DNA of 64,000 bases from Kibdelosporangium banguiense (GCF_017876405.1 NZ_JAGINW010000001.1:1067203-1131202), one strand, 5' to 3'. Positions 1-8,375 are shown, numbered from the stretch's first letter. Program-made: numbers and translations. The notes: a model not told the origin generated them from the sequence alone.

Positions 1-88
1 CGGCCCGGGTACAGAATCCGGCTTACGGCCGGCTCGTCCGCGCTCCTCTGTTTTGGTTTGCTTTGATGTCTGAGAGGTTGGGCGCTCG

Positions 89-308
89 GCTTTTGTTTTG
101 CTTTGGTGTCGGTGGCTGGGACGGCTCGGTTTGACACGGGAAACCCCTGAGGCACGTCAGGACCAAAGGGCAGGCCCAATGATTAGGGTTGGGTTCCCGG
201 CCAAAGCCATGAGGGGCCTGCCGCGCCGACAAGCTTATGGCCGCCTCCACCCCGTATAAAATCGAGCTTGGAAAGGCCTTCGGCCGACGTTCCAGCCGGG
301 TTCCGGGT
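89..308 (+). repeat. Left arm of a long imperfect inverted repeat
   Basis: This arm aligns with the reverse complement of about 606-824 over roughly 220 bp. Shared blocks include GGCTTTTGTTTT, GGTGGCTGGG, TTTGACACGG, CCCGGCCAAAGCC, GGCCGCCTCCAC and CCGTATAAAATCGAGC. The two arms carry many substitutions and small indels, so they are old copies. The start of this arm also looks like a degenerate 40-bp tandem duplication, 51-88 against 91-129. Confidence 0.7.
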
Positions 309-605
309 CAGGCTCCCGGCCTTCGCCCCGGGCTTTAGTATCTGGCCTTGGTGGTCCCGGTTCTGACTCTGACTCCGGGCTCTGGACCAGGCCCTTTCGT
401 ACGAGTGGCTCCACTCACAAATCTAGTTATCCACAACGTGCCCGAGTCCCCCTCTCGATCATGCTCCCCCGATAGACTGGAACAGGGACGCCCCCCAGGG
501 AGTGGCGGGGGCTGCTCTCTTATGTAAGGGCGGGATTTCTGGGAATCGCTGCCAGTGGGAATTGCTGCCAGGGTGAAGACTGAGTCTGGGCGCGCGAGGG
601 CTCCG

Positions 606-824
606 AACCACGCTGGGACGTCGGCCAACGGCCCGAAAGGCTCGATTTTATACGGAGTGGAGGCGGCCTTAAGCTTTCTGGCGAGGCTGGCCCCCGACAC
701 GGCTTTGGCCGGGATCACGGATTGAATCAGGGGGCCTGCCTCTTCAGCCAACCGAGGCCGCCTCAGAGGTCTCCGTGTCAAATCGAGCGCCCCAGCCACC
801 AACACCGAAGCAAAAACAAAAGCC
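606..824 (-). repeat. Right arm of the long imperfect inverted repeat
   Basis: This is the inverted partner of 89-308, separated from it by about 300 bp. The most conserved part lies near 634-680, around the reverse complement of CCGTATAAAATCGAGC and GGCCGCCTCCAC. The unit could be a non-autonomous mobile element or a family of intergenic repeats; nothing in it encodes a transposase. Confidence 0.7.
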
Positions 825-899
825 AAGGCCCGGCCACCGGCGCCGAGCCGGAACCCAAGCAGAGTACCCAGCGAAAAACCCACACACAGCAAGGAGAGT

Positions 900-1451
900 T
901 CACTCGGTGAGGTAGCGCTGCAAAGTAGGACCGAGCCATCGAACGATCTCGTCTTCGGTCATCGCTACTACCGGATGAAGCCGAAGAACATACCGGCACA
1001 GGGCAAACCCGAGAACCTGAGTGGCCACGAGACCGGCCCGCGTGGCAGCACCATCCGGGTCGGAACAAACAGTGACAGCCACCGGACCCAACTGACTCGC
1101 GAAGATCGACCGCATCCGTTCCGCGGCGCTCTCATTGGTCACTCCAGCGCGCAGCAAAGCCATCATGGTCTCGTCGTTTTCCCAGCGCGTGACAAAATGC
1201 CGGGCGAGCACCGACCCTATTTCCGCTGGCGGGACCACAGTCAGGTCGGGCAGTCGCAGATCGAATTCGGCCGCGGCGGCGAAGAGTTTCTCCTTGTTTC
1301 CGTAATACCGCATGACCATCGCGGGGTCGATTGCGGCGTCGGCGGCTATTGCCCGGATTGTGGCGCGTTCGTAGCCGTCGGAGGCGAAGCGTTCGCGGGC
1401 TGCGACGAGGATCGCGGCCCGCGTGACGTCTGAACGGCGGGGTCTGGACAT
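900..1451 (-). CDS. TetR/AcrR-family transcriptional regulator
   Basis: A 183-aa repressor-type protein. The N-terminal 60 residues form a TetR helix-turn-helix, including YERATIRAIAADAAI and a following segment MVMRYYGNKEKLF that matches the family pattern of helix 3 and helix 4. The C-terminal ligand-binding domain is of the type seen in TetR proteins with a conserved C-terminal region. I chose the ATG at 1451, which gives MSRPRRSDVTRAAIL, because longer starts would run through the promoter of the divergent monooxygenase. It is divergent from that gene, and two near-identical palindromes lie between them, so local control of the monooxygenase and probable autoregulation are the likely roles. 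The ligand is unknown. Confidence 0.9.
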   Translation of the reverse strand: MSRPRRSDVTRAAILVAARERFASDGYERATIRAIAADAAIDPAMVMRYYGNKEKLFAAAAEFDLRLPDLTVVPPAEIGSVLARHFVTRWENDETMMALLRAGVTNESAAERMRSIFASQLGPVAVTVCSDPDGAATRAGLVATQVLGFALCRYVLRLHPVVAMTEDEIVRWLGPTLQRYLTE

Positions 1452-1467
1452 GTCAACGATCGTAGGC

Positions 1468-1479
1468 CAACACGTGTTG
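1468..1479. promoter_or_regulatory. Candidate TetR operator 1
   Basis: A perfect 12-bp palindrome, CAACACGTGTTG, 16 bp ahead of the TetR start. It overlaps the TTGACA -35 box of the divergent gene. A nearly identical site recurs at 1521-1532. That it binds the adjacent TetR protein is inference. Confidence 0.6.
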
Positions 1480-1505
1480 ACACGCCATGGGGCCCGAGCT
1501 ACCTT
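1477..1505 (+). promoter_or_regulatory. Promoter of the FAD monooxygenase
   Basis: TTGACA at 1477-1482 and TACCTT at 1500-1505 are separated by 17 bp. This is a good sigma-70-type promoter by actinobacterial standards. Transcription would start near 1512, between the two candidate operators. Confidence 0.6.
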
Positions 1506-1520
1506 TTCAACGGACGATGA

Positions 1521-1532
1521 CAACAGGTGTTG
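1521..1532. promoter_or_regulatory. Candidate TetR operator 2
   Basis: CAACAGGTGTTG differs from operator 1 by a single central base. It lies just downstream of the predicted transcription start and 16 bp before the monooxygenase ATG, a position from which repression is plausible. Confidence 0.55.
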
Positions 1533-1547
1533 ACTTCGGAGGTCACG

Positions 1548-2891
1548 ATGCATGTTCTGATCGCGGGAGCGGGACCGACCGGCTTGATGCTGGCGGGGGA
1601 CTTGGCGGAGGCAGGCGTTCAGGTGACGGTCCTGGAGCGCCGGACCAGCGAGTCCAACATGACCAGGGCGTTCGGGGTGCACGCCCGGACTCTGGAGGAG
1701 CTCGACATGCGCGGCCTGGCGGACAAACTGCCTGGTCAGACTGTCCAGCGACTGCGGTTGTTCGACCGGGTGCAGGTCGATCTCAGTGTGCTGCCCAGCA
1801 GGTTCAACCATCTGCTGATCACGCCGCAGTACGAGGTCGAGAAGGTTTTGCTGGAACGGGCCGACCGGTTGGGCGTCAAGATCGAGCTCGGGGCCGAGGT
1901 CGTCGGGCTAACGCAGGACAAGGACGGCGTCACAGTCGAGATCCGTGACGAGCACGGCGAGACCAGCACCCGGACAGGGCAGTATCTCGTCGGTGCGGAC
2001 GGCGTGCACAGCAAGGTCCGGCAGTTGCTGGGATTGCCGTTTCCCGGCAAGGCCGTAGTGAAGTCGATCATGCTGGCGGATGTCCGGCTGACCGAACTGC
2101 CCGAGGATGTGCTGCGAGTCAACGCCGTCGGGGACGGGTTCACGTTTGTCGCACCCTTCGGTGATGGCTGGTATCGGGTTTTCGCATGGGACCGGCGCCA
2201 CCAGGTGGATGACAAGGCTCCGTTGGAACTCGACGAGATCCGCGCGGTCACCAAGCGTGCACTTGGCACAGATATGGGGATGCACGACCCACGCTGGATG
2301 TCGCGGTTCCACAGTGATGAACGGCAGGTACCGAAGTACCGGGTCGGTCGGGTGTTCCTGGCGGGCGACGCCGCACACTGTCATTCGCCCGCGGGTGGCC
2401 AGGGCATGAACACCGGCATCCAGGATGCCGCCAATCTCGGCTGGAAGCTGGCCGCGGTGCTACACGGCCACGCGAGGGATGAACTGCTTGACACCTACCA
2501 GCAAGAGCGGCACCCCGTCGGCAAGGCCGTTCTGCGCAGCAGTGGCGCGATCATCCGGCTGGCCATGGTCAAGTCACGGCTTGGCCAGGCCGTTCGGGGC
2601 GTCATCGGCGGATTCGCGTTGAGCAGGCCGGGCATTCTGCGCAAGGTCGCCGGTCAGGTTTCCGGCATCGGCATTCACTACGGCGCACAGAAACGTATCG
2701 AGGACATCGAGCTCACGACCGGCCGGCTGTTCGAGGCGTTGCGGGGCGGGCATTTCGTGCTCGTCACGGACGAACCAGCCGAGGTGCCTGACTTCGTTCG
2801 GGTCGTCAAGCCTGTGCGGCCTGTGGCACAGCCGATTCTGGTCCGTCCGGACGGTTACGTCACGACCTGGGATGATGTGAAATGTCGTTGA
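1548..2891 (+). CDS. FAD-dependent aromatic-type monooxygenase
   Basis: A 447-aa class A flavoprotein monooxygenase of the PHBH/PgaE/rifampicin-monooxygenase type, expected to hydroxylate an aromatic or polyketide-like substrate using NAD(P)H and oxygen. The Rossmann motif GAGPTG is at residues 7-12. A DG motif (GADGVHSKVR) lies near residue 150, and the FAD-ribityl motif LAGDAAHCHSPAGGQG near 270. The C-terminus is shorter than in members with a full thioredoxin-like domain. The ATG at 1548 is preceded by GGAGGT at 1538-1543; an in-frame GTG at 1527 lies inside the operator and is unlikely. It is the sole apparent target of the divergent TetR gene. The substrate could be a xenobiotic or an antibiotic; nothing here decides. 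The last 32 nt overlap the convergent RNase H gene. Confidence 0.9.
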   Translation: MHVLIAGAGPTGLMLAGDLAEAGVQVTVLERRTSESNMTRAFGVHARTLEELDMRGLADKLPGQTVQRLRLFDRVQVDLSVLPSRFNHLLITPQYEVEKVLLERADRLGVKIELGAEVVGLTQDKDGVTVEIRDEHGETSTRTGQYLVGADGVHSKVRQLLGLPFPGKAVVKSIMLADVRLTELPEDVLRVNAVGDGFTFVAPFGDGWYRVFAWDRRHQVDDKAPLELDEIRAVTKRALGTDMGMHDPRWMSRFHSDERQVPKYRVGRVFLAGDAAHCHSPAGGQGMNTGIQDAANLGWKLAAVLHGHARDELLDTYQQERHPVGKAVLRSSGAIIRLAMVKSRLGQAVRGVIGGFALSRPGILRKVAGQVSGIGIHYGAQKRIEDIELTTGRLFEALRGGHFVLVTDEPAEVPDFVRVVKPVRPVAQPILVRPDGYVTTWDDVKCR

Positions 2892-3936
2892 CCAGACGAA
2901 CCGAAGCATTACCGTCCGGATAGAACTCCACGATCGACAGCGAAGCCAAATCCAGGTGCAGCCGGTAAAGCAGCGACGGCCCGGCATCCAGACCCATCCG
3001 AAGCAAAGATTTGATCGGCGTGACGTGGCTGACCACAATTATCGTCTTGCCGCCATGCACGGTAATCAGCTCATCGCGGGCCTTACGGACTCGCCGGTGC
3101 ACTTCATCGAAGCTTTCCCCGCCAGGAGCCGGAACCGATGAATCCGAAAGCCACCGACTGTGCAGCTCAGGATCACGCTCCGCCGCTTCGGTGAATGTCA
3201 GGCCTTCCCAGCTGCCGAAGTCGGTCTCAATCAGGCCTTCATGCACGTCCAGCTCGCCGCCAGTGGCCGAAGCCACAGCAGCCGCAGTCTGCCGGGTCCG
3301 GCCCAGCGGAGACGAAATGATCGGCGTCGATGCGTCGACGCTGTCCATTGCGGACAGGCGGGCGGCTGCTCCGGCGGCTTGCTGCTCTCCCAATGTGGTC
3401 AGCGCGGGCTCGCCTCGGCCGGAATAGCGGCGTTCGATCGAAAGCGGGGTTTGGCCGTGGCGTAGCAACAGGATCCGGGTTGGGGTGCCGCGGGCTCCGG
3501 TCCATTTGACTGGCTCTGGTTTTTTCTCGATTCCGGCCTGTTCGTCCATGGCTTCGTTGGCCAGCCGGTCGGCGTGCTTGTTGCGCTCCCGGGGGATCCA
3601 TTCGAAGGTGATCCGGTCGAATTTTCCGGCCAGGGAACGGGCTTGCGCCGCGAGTGGCTGCATGGCCGGGTGTTTGACCTGCCAGCGACCGGACATCTGC
3701 TCGACCACGAGTTTGGAGTCCATTCGGACCTCCACCTCGGTCGCGCCCAGGTCCGCCGCCGCTGTCAGGCCCGCGATCAGGCCGCCGTACTCGGCGACGT
3801 TGTTTGTGGCCATGCCTATTCCGGCGGAGCGCTCGGCGAGGACCTCGTGGGTGGCCGCGTCGAACACGACCGCGCCGTAGCCGGCTGGGCCCGGGTTGCC
3901 CCGGGACCCGCCGTCGGCTTCGATCAGTACCTTCAC
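2860..3936 (-). CDS. Bifunctional RNase H / histidine phosphatase
   Basis: A 358-aa fusion matching M. tuberculosis Rv2228c. Residues 1-135 form an RNase HI domain with the acidic set D8, E49, D73 and D123, which would cut RNA in RNA-DNA hybrids. From about residue 153 comes a histidine phosphatase domain with LLLRHGQT (R159, H160, G161) and a second His in VVSHVTPIKS; this half resembles CobC alpha-ribazole phosphatase. The GTG start at 3936 overlaps the stop of the zinc-ribbon gene (GTGA), which implies translational coupling. Last gene of the operon CobC-like, Nif3, zinc ribbon, RNase H. The phosphatase half may act in cobalamin nucleotide-loop assembly, given the cob-like genes nearby (inference). 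Confidence 0.93.
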   Translation of the reverse strand: MKVLIEADGGSRGNPGPAGYGAVVFDAATHEVLAERSAGIGMATNNVAEYGGLIAGLTAAADLGATEVEVRMDSKLVVEQMSGRWQVKHPAMQPLAAQARSLAGKFDRITFEWIPRERNKHADRLANEAMDEQAGIEKKPEPVKWTGARGTPTRILLLRHGQTPLSIERRYSGRGEPALTTLGEQQAAGAAARLSAMDSVDASTPIISSPLGRTRQTAAAVASATGGELDVHEGLIETDFGSWEGLTFTEAAERDPELHSRWLSDSSVPAPGGESFDEVHRRVRKARDELITVHGGKTIIVVSHVTPIKSLLRMGLDAGPSLLYRLHLDLASLSIVEFYPDGNASVRLVNDISHHPRS

Positions 3937-4670
3937 AGGCCGGATTCTCCAGTCCGCACGAGGATGGCGCCGCACTCCTCGCAGTTCACCACGTCGTCGG
4001 CTGCCGCGGCCTTGATCTGCGAGATCACGACCCGGTCCAGCTCCAGACGGCACGCCCCGCATCGCCGCGACCGCAGCAGCGCGGCGCCGGTGCCCTTGTG
4101 TTCCCGGACTCGGTTGTACAGCGCGAGCAACGGGTCGGGGAACTCCGGCAGCATGGCGGAACGGCGCTCCGTCGCGCGGGCTTCCTGGGTCGCGAGGTCG
4201 GCGAAGACCTCGTCGCGGCGCTGGGTCGCGTCGACCACCGCTGCCTCTGCCTTGCCCAGTTCGGCGTCGGCGTGCTGGCTGTCCATCTCCAGCGCTTCGC
4301 GGCGCTCCATCAACTCGAGCAGGTCGTCCTCGAGCGCGCCCTGGCGACGCTTCAGGGTCTCGATCTCGTGCTCGATGTCGGTCATCTGCTTGGCGGCGAC
4401 CGTGCCGGACTGCAGCAGGTTGTTGTCCTTCTCGGTACGGGCCCTGACCTGGTCGATCTCTTTTTCCTGCCGCTTGACCTCGCGGTCGATGTCGCCGAGT
4501 TGCGTGGTCACGGCCACCTGGGCGTCCCGCTTGGTGCGCTCGTTCTGCTCGGCTGCGGCGATCTCGGCGATCTCCGGCAACGTGCGGCGCCGGTGCTCGA
4601 TGCGGGCCAGCTCGGCGTCGGCCTCGGCGAGGTCCAGGAGCCGGCGCTGCACGGCTGGGTCGGCTTTCAA
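3933..4670 (-). CDS. C4-type zinc-ribbon, coiled-coil protein
   Basis: A 245-aa protein of the DUF164/zf-RING_7 family, equivalent to Rv2229c. Residues 10-170 are almost entirely charged heptad-like helix, a long antiparallel coiled coil. A C-terminal zinc ribbon uses C204, C207, C230 and C233 (CGAC and CEEC). Its function is not established; structures of relatives suggest a nucleic-acid- or partner-binding hairpin. It overlaps both neighbours by 4 nt, so it is co-translated with Nif3 upstream and RNase H/phosphatase downstream. Confidence 0.9.
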   Translation of the reverse strand: MKADPAVQRRLLDLAEADAELARIEHRRRTLPEIAEIAAAEQNERTKRDAQVAVTTQLGDIDREVKRQEKEIDQVRARTEKDNNLLQSGTVAAKQMTDIEHEIETLKRRQGALEDDLLELMERREALEMDSQHADAELGKAEAAVVDATQRRDEVFADLATQEARATERRSAMLPEFPDPLLALYNRVREHKGTGAALLRSRRCGACRLELDRVVISQIKAAAADDVVNCEECGAILVRTGESGL

Positions 4671-5494
4671 GGCGTGATCCTCCCGGTTTTGGCCGCCCGG
4701 AGGGTCCAGGGATCGGTGCGGCGAGTCGATATGTGCGTTTCGACGTTACTCCCGAACGCGGCGTGCACGATGCCCGCCGCCTGTTCGCACCACGGCCACT
4801 CACTGGCCCAATGTGAGACGTCCACCAGTGCGGGCGCGTCCGGCGCGGAGTCGATGTGCTCGCCGGCCACGTGATGCCGCAGATCAGCGGTGACGTACGC
4901 GTCCACACGCTCAGTCACCGCGTTGGCCAACAGTGAGTCACCGGCCCCGCCGCAGACCGCGACCGTCCTAATCAGACGGTTTGGATCACCCGCGGCGCGT
5001 ACGCCCTGCTCGGTCTCTGGCAAGGCATCCGCGACACGTTGCACGAACACCTGCAACGGCTCAGCCTCAGGCAGGCCGCCGATCCGGCCCAGACCTGTCG
5101 TCTCGTCCTTGGGGCTCAAGGGCTTACGGACCGACAGGCCGATCGCGTCCGCGAGGGCGTCGGAAACCCCGGGAAACGCGGAATCCGCGTTCGTGTGCGC
5201 GCAGTACAAAGCCACGTTCGCCCTGATCAGCTTGTGCACCAGACTGCCTTTGGGCGTACTGGCCGGGACCCCGTGCACGCCCCGCAACAGCAGCGGGTGG
5301 TGGGCCACGATCAGCCCCGCACCCCACTCGATCGCTTCCTCCACTGTGGACTCACTCGGGTCCACGCAGAACAGCACACGCGCCGCGGACTCGCCCGGAT
5401 CCCCGCAGACCAGGCCGATCGCGTCCCAGGGTTCCGCGAGTTCAGGCGGATACGCCGCCTCCAGCGCCGCGACCACTTGGCCAACCGTAATCAC
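4667..5494 (-). CDS. Nif3-like dinuclear metal centre protein
   Basis: A 275-aa member of the Nif3/YbgI family (GTP cyclohydrolase 1 type 2 homologue), equivalent to Rv2230c. Metal-binding His clusters are visible in IVAHHPLLLRG, YCAHTNADS and, near the C-terminus, LVDVSHWASEWPW. The protein is expected to form a toroidal hexamer with a di-metal site. The physiological substrate is unknown. The start overlaps the stop of the CobC-like gene by 4 nt. Confidence 0.92.
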   Translation of the reverse strand: MITVGQVVAALEAAYPPELAEPWDAIGLVCGDPGESAARVLFCVDPSESTVEEAIEWGAGLIVAHHPLLLRGVHGVPASTPKGSLVHKLIRANVALYCAHTNADSAFPGVSDALADAIGLSVRKPLSPKDETTGLGRIGGLPEAEPLQVFVQRVADALPETEQGVRAAGDPNRLIRTVAVCGGAGDSLLANAVTERVDAYVTADLRHHVAGEHIDSAPDAPALVDVSHWASEWPWCEQAAGIVHAAFGSNVETHISTRRTDPWTLRAAKTGRITP

Positions 5495-6510
5495 GCACGA
5501 ACCTCCACCGGCCAGGCTGACAACAACCGCGCCGTCTGCGCGGGAGGCCGGACCGCGAGCCGGATGTGATCGGCCGACAACCCCGGAAAGGTCTCCCCCC
5601 TGCGGACAGCGATCTTCTTTTCCCGCAACGTTTCCCTCAACCGCGCACCATCCTGGACACGCACGAGCACGAACGGCGCGGTCGGCTCGGCCACCACCTC
5701 GGTGCCCGCGGCACGCAACGCGGCCACGAACGCGTCCCTGTGTTCGAGCACTTCACGCGCCTTGTCCTCGGCCTCCCGGACAGCCCCAGGCGAGCAGCAC
5801 GCGGCCACCGCCTCCAGGACCAGTGTCCCAACAGGCCACTGTGGACGATCAGTCGCCAGCCGGGCCAGGACGTCCGGGCTGCCCAGCACGTAACCGGCAC
5901 GCAGCCCGGCGAGCGCCCAGGTTTTGGTCAAACTGCGGAATACCAGCACATCGGAGTCACCGGCGAGCGATTCGGGCTCGCCGGGAATCGCGTCCATGAA
6001 CGCCTCGTCGACCACGACCAACCGGCCCGGACGGGCAAGGGATCGGATCAACGCGGCGGGATGTGTGACCGAAGTCGGGTTTGTCGGGTTCCCGATCACG
6101 ACCATGTCGGCCTCGTCCGGCACCAGTTCCGGCCGCAGCACGTAGTCGCCGTCCAGCAGCACGCGGTGGATCGGCACACCCGCGTTCCGCAGTGCCACTT
6201 CGGGTTCGGTGAACGACGGATGCACCACCGCGGCCAGCTTCGGCCGCAGATTCGGCAACAACGCGAACCCTTCGGCAGAGCCGTTGAGCACCAGTACCTC
6301 ACCTGGTGTCCGGCCGTGCCGGGACGCGACGGCCTCCCGCGCGGCAAGATCATCCGCGTCGGACGGGTACGTGGCCAGCCGCTCGAGTGTTGCCGCGAGC
6401 CGGTCGTGCAACCAGCGCGGCGGCGCCGGCAGCCAGACGTTGACGGCGAAGTCCACCATGCCCGGCGCCGTGTCCTTGTCGCCGTGGTGGCGTAGGTCTT
6501 CGCTGGTCAT
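5491..6510 (-). CDS. Class I/II aminotransferase, CobC/HisC-like
   Basis: A 339-aa PLP-dependent fold-type I enzyme, equivalent in position to Rv2231c (annotated CobC). Motifs: GNPTNP at 140-145, VVVDEAF around 166-171, the Schiff-base lysine in FRSLTKTWALAG (K196), and the phosphate-binding Arg in LRAGY (R204). CobC-type enzymes decarboxylate L-threonine-O-3-phosphate to the aminopropanol linker of cobalamin; a histidinol-phosphate aminotransferase role is the alternative. CobD (12321) and the phosphatase half of the RNase H fusion support a cobalamin link. The ATG at 6510 was chosen because longer starts run into the divergent ptpA gene. First gene of the four-gene minus operon. Confidence 0.85.
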   Translation of the reverse strand: MTSEDLRHHGDKDTAPGMVDFAVNVWLPAPPRWLHDRLAATLERLATYPSDADDLAAREAVASRHGRTPGEVLVLNGSAEGFALLPNLRPKLAAVVHPSFTEPEVALRNAGVPIHRVLLDGDYVLRPELVPDEADMVVIGNPTNPTSVTHPAALIRSLARPGRLVVVDEAFMDAIPGEPESLAGDSDVLVFRSLTKTWALAGLRAGYVLGSPDVLARLATDRPQWPVGTLVLEAVAACCSPGAVREAEDKAREVLEHRDAFVAALRAAGTEVVAEPTAPFVLVRVQDGARLRETLREKKIAVRRGETFPGLSADHIRLAVRPPAQTARLLSAWPVEVRA

Positions 6511-6532
6511 CGTGGGGATTCTAGGAGATCGG

Positions 6533-6538
6533 TAGGGT
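6533..6538 (+). promoter_or_regulatory. -10 element of ptpA, likely leaderless
   Basis: TAGGGT ends 8 nt before the GTG at 6547, the spacing expected when transcription begins at or next to the start codon. Confidence 0.5.
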
Positions 6539-6546
6539 TGCTCCCC

Positions 6547-7002
6547 GTGCACCTCAGCTTTGTTTGTACAGGCAACATATGCCGGTCGCCGATGGCCGCC
6601 CTGGTGGTGACCGAACACCTCAGCCGGGCCGGGCTGCTCGACCAGGTGAAGATCACCAGCGCGGGCACCGGCAGCTGGCATGTCGGCGACGCCGCCGACA
6701 GCCGGGCACAGAAGGTCCTGATCGACCACGGCTACCCGTCCGCGCACGTCGCGGCCCAGGTCGGGCCGGAACACCTGGACGCCGACCTGCTGCTCGCGAT
6801 GGACTCCGGGCATGCCCAGGACCTGCGCCGGCTCACCGATCCGGACAAGATCAGGCTGTTCCGGTCGTTCGACCCGAAGGCGACCGGCGACCTGGACGTG
6901 CCGGACCCGTACTACGGCGGCAACGACGGCTTCCAGATCGTGCTCGCGATGATCGAAGCCGCCACGCCGGGCCTGGTCGAATGGGTGCGGGAGAACCTGT
7001 GA
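6547..7002 (+). CDS. ptpA: Low-molecular-weight protein tyrosine phosphatase
   Basis: A 151-aa LMW-PTP. The P-loop CTGNICRS is at residues 7-14 and the general-acid aspartate is in VPDPYYGG near residue 118. It dephosphorylates phosphotyrosine; the M. tuberculosis equivalent PtpA (Rv2234) is secreted, but no such role can be inferred here. I chose GTG 6547 over an in-frame TTG at 6538, because the TTG overlaps the -10 box and GTG places the P-loop at the normal distance from the N-terminus. The stop overlaps the GTG of the fructosamine kinase gene by 4 nt. The kinase PtkA, paired with PtpA in mycobacteria, is not adjacent. Confidence 0.93.
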   Translation: MHLSFVCTGNICRSPMAALVVTEHLSRAGLLDQVKITSAGTGSWHVGDAADSRAQKVLIDHGYPSAHVAAQVGPEHLDADLLLAMDSGHAQDLRRLTDPDKIRLFRSFDPKATGDLDVPDPYYGGNDGFQIVLAMIEAATPGLVEWVRENL

Positions 7003-7823
7003 CCGACGCGCTGGCGGCCGTCTCGGAACTCACCGGGGTGCCCGCCGAGCAGGCGCACCGGATCAGCGGTTCGGTCTACGAGGTCGAACTGGCCGACGGC
7101 GATCTTGTCGTGGCCAAACGGCACTCGCAGCCGACCGCTGTCCTGGCCGAGGCCAAGTCGCTGGACTGGATCGCCGAGCCGGGCGTGCTGCCGGTCCCGG
7201 CGGTACGCGGCCACAACGACCACTGGCTGGTCATCGAACAGATCGAGCCCGGTACTCCGCAGGACGCCGAAGCGCTCGGTCGCGGTCTGGCCGAACTGCA
7301 CCTGAGCGGTGCGCCCGCGTTCGGCTCCGCCCCTCCAGATGGCCCGGCCAACGCCTGGATAGGTCTCGCACCGATGGCCAACCGTCCAGTGGACAGCTGG
7401 CCTGAGTTCTATGCGTCGCAACGAATCGAGCCCTATCTCAGGCGCACGACCCTCCCGCCCGGACCGTTCGAGGCCGTGTGTGCGCGGCTCGCCGAACTCG
7501 TCCCGAACGAGCCGCCCGCCCGCCTGCATGGAGATCTGTGGTCCGGCAACGTGCATTGGGCGACAGACGGCCGCGCCTGGCTGATCGACCCGGCGGCCCA
7601 CGGCGGCCACCGCGAAACCGATCTCGCCATGCTGCAACTGTTCGGGTGTCCGCTGCTGGAGCGGGTGCTGGGCGCTTACAACGAGGTCTACCCGCTGGCA
7701 CCGGGCTGGCAGGCGCGGGTGCCGTTGCACCAACTGTTTCCCCTGCTGGTGCATGTTCTGCTCTTCGGCAATGGATACGCGAGCCAAACAATTTCCGCAG
7801 CCCGTGCCGCTCTGCGAGCATGA
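6999..7823 (+). CDS. Fructosamine-3-kinase family protein
   Basis: A 274-aa kinase-fold protein of the fructosamine kinase family. These enzymes phosphorylate Amadori adducts (fructosamine, ribulosamine) on proteins or small amines, making them unstable and so reversing glycation. The catalytic loop is HGDLWSGNV and the metal-binding motif is in LIDPAAHGGHRETDLAM; a glycine-poor N-lobe and VVAKRH lysine precede them. The GTG at 6999 overlaps the ptpA stop (GTGA). The ptpA-fructosamine kinase pairing suggests a shared protein-repair or signalling role (inference). Confidence 0.9.
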   Translation: MTDALAAVSELTGVPAEQAHRISGSVYEVELADGDLVVAKRHSQPTAVLAEAKSLDWIAEPGVLPVPAVRGHNDHWLVIEQIEPGTPQDAEALGRGLAELHLSGAPAFGSAPPDGPANAWIGLAPMANRPVDSWPEFYASQRIEPYLRRTTLPPGPFEAVCARLAELVPNEPPARLHGDLWSGNVHWATDGRAWLIDPAAHGGHRETDLAMLQLFGCPLLERVLGAYNEVYPLAPGWQARVPLHQLFPLLVHVLLFGNGYASQTISAARAALRA

Positions 7824-8362
7824 TCGGCATGCAGGCATTCGGGGTTGACGGGTGGCAATGGCTGAACGAGCCCGCGGAGTGGTCGGCCGATGACGGGCTG
7901 ACGGTCACCGCGGTAGGAGATACGGACTTCTGGCGCACGACCCACAACGGGCTCATCCGCGACACCGGGCACATCTTCGGCCGCGAGCTGACCGGCGACT
8001 TCACCGTGCGGGCGACGTTCACCGGGCAGTACCAGGACCAGTACGACCAGGCGGGGATCGCGCTACGGATCGACGAGCGGAACTGGATCAAGACCGGGAT
8101 CGAGATCGTCGAGGACCGCAGGCTGCTGTCGGTGGTGGTGACCAGGGATGTCTCGGACTGGTCGGTCGTGCCCGCGCCGGACACCGAGGAGATCACCATC
8201 GAGGCGGTGCGGACCGGCGACACCGTGACCGTCACTTCCGGCGGGAACATGCTGAGGCAGGCGTACCTGCCGCCGGAGGTCCCGGTGCTGGCCGGAGTGA
8301 TGTGCGCCGCACCCGTCGGCGGCGGTTTCCGGGTCAGGTTCTCGGACGTGTTCGCGGGGTAG
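7820..8362 (+). CDS. DUF1349 (concanavalin-like) protein
   Basis: A 180-aa protein of the DUF1349/YesU-like jelly-roll family. Recognisable signatures are DFWRTTHNGLIRDTGH, the segment QYDQAGIALRIDERNWIKTGIE and a GGGFRVRFSDVF ending. There is no signal peptide, so it is cytoplasmic. Members are related to LamG-like beta-sandwiches and are assumed to bind or act on carbohydrates, but no activity is assigned. ATG 7820 overlaps the upstream stop (ATGA); ATG 7829 is a weaker alternative. Confidence 0.85.
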   Translation: MIGMQAFGVDGWQWLNEPAEWSADDGLTVTAVGDTDFWRTTHNGLIRDTGHIFGRELTGDFTVRATFTGQYQDQYDQAGIALRIDERNWIKTGIEIVEDRRLLSVVVTRDVSDWSVVPAPDTEEITIEAVRTGDTVTVTSGGNMLRQAYLPPEVPVLAGVMCAAPVGGGFRVRFSDVFAG

Positions 8363-8363
8363 C

Positions 8364-8369
8364 TACCGT
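8364..8369 (+). promoter_or_regulatory. -10 element of the SURF1 gene, likely leaderless
   Basis: TACCGT ends 6 nt before the GTG at 8376, with no Shine-Dalgarno sequence before it. Confidence 0.4.
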
Positions 8370-8375
8370 GGACGT

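Larger units (their letters stand above)
1..899. other. Gene-poor stretch with no convincing CDS
   Basis: No open frame here has a recognisable family or a credible start. The stretch is dominated by a diverged inverted repeat, listed separately. A minus-strand frame spans about 335-892, just after the TetR gene, and its first 40 codons would be hydrophobic. It runs through one repeat arm, so its openness probably reflects the repeat. One perfect DnaA-box-like nonamer, TTATCCACA, lies at 427-435; as a single copy it means little. Confidence 0.6.

Noticed and set aside
427..435. Perfect DnaA-box-like TTATCCACA
   Set aside because: A single copy without other boxes, dnaA/dnaN or an AT-rich region is not an origin.
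335..892. A 185-codon minus-strand open frame just after the TetR gene
   Set aside because: It runs through one arm of the inverted repeat, has no RBS and no recognisable domain, and its later part is low-complexity. The openness fits high-GC repeat DNA.
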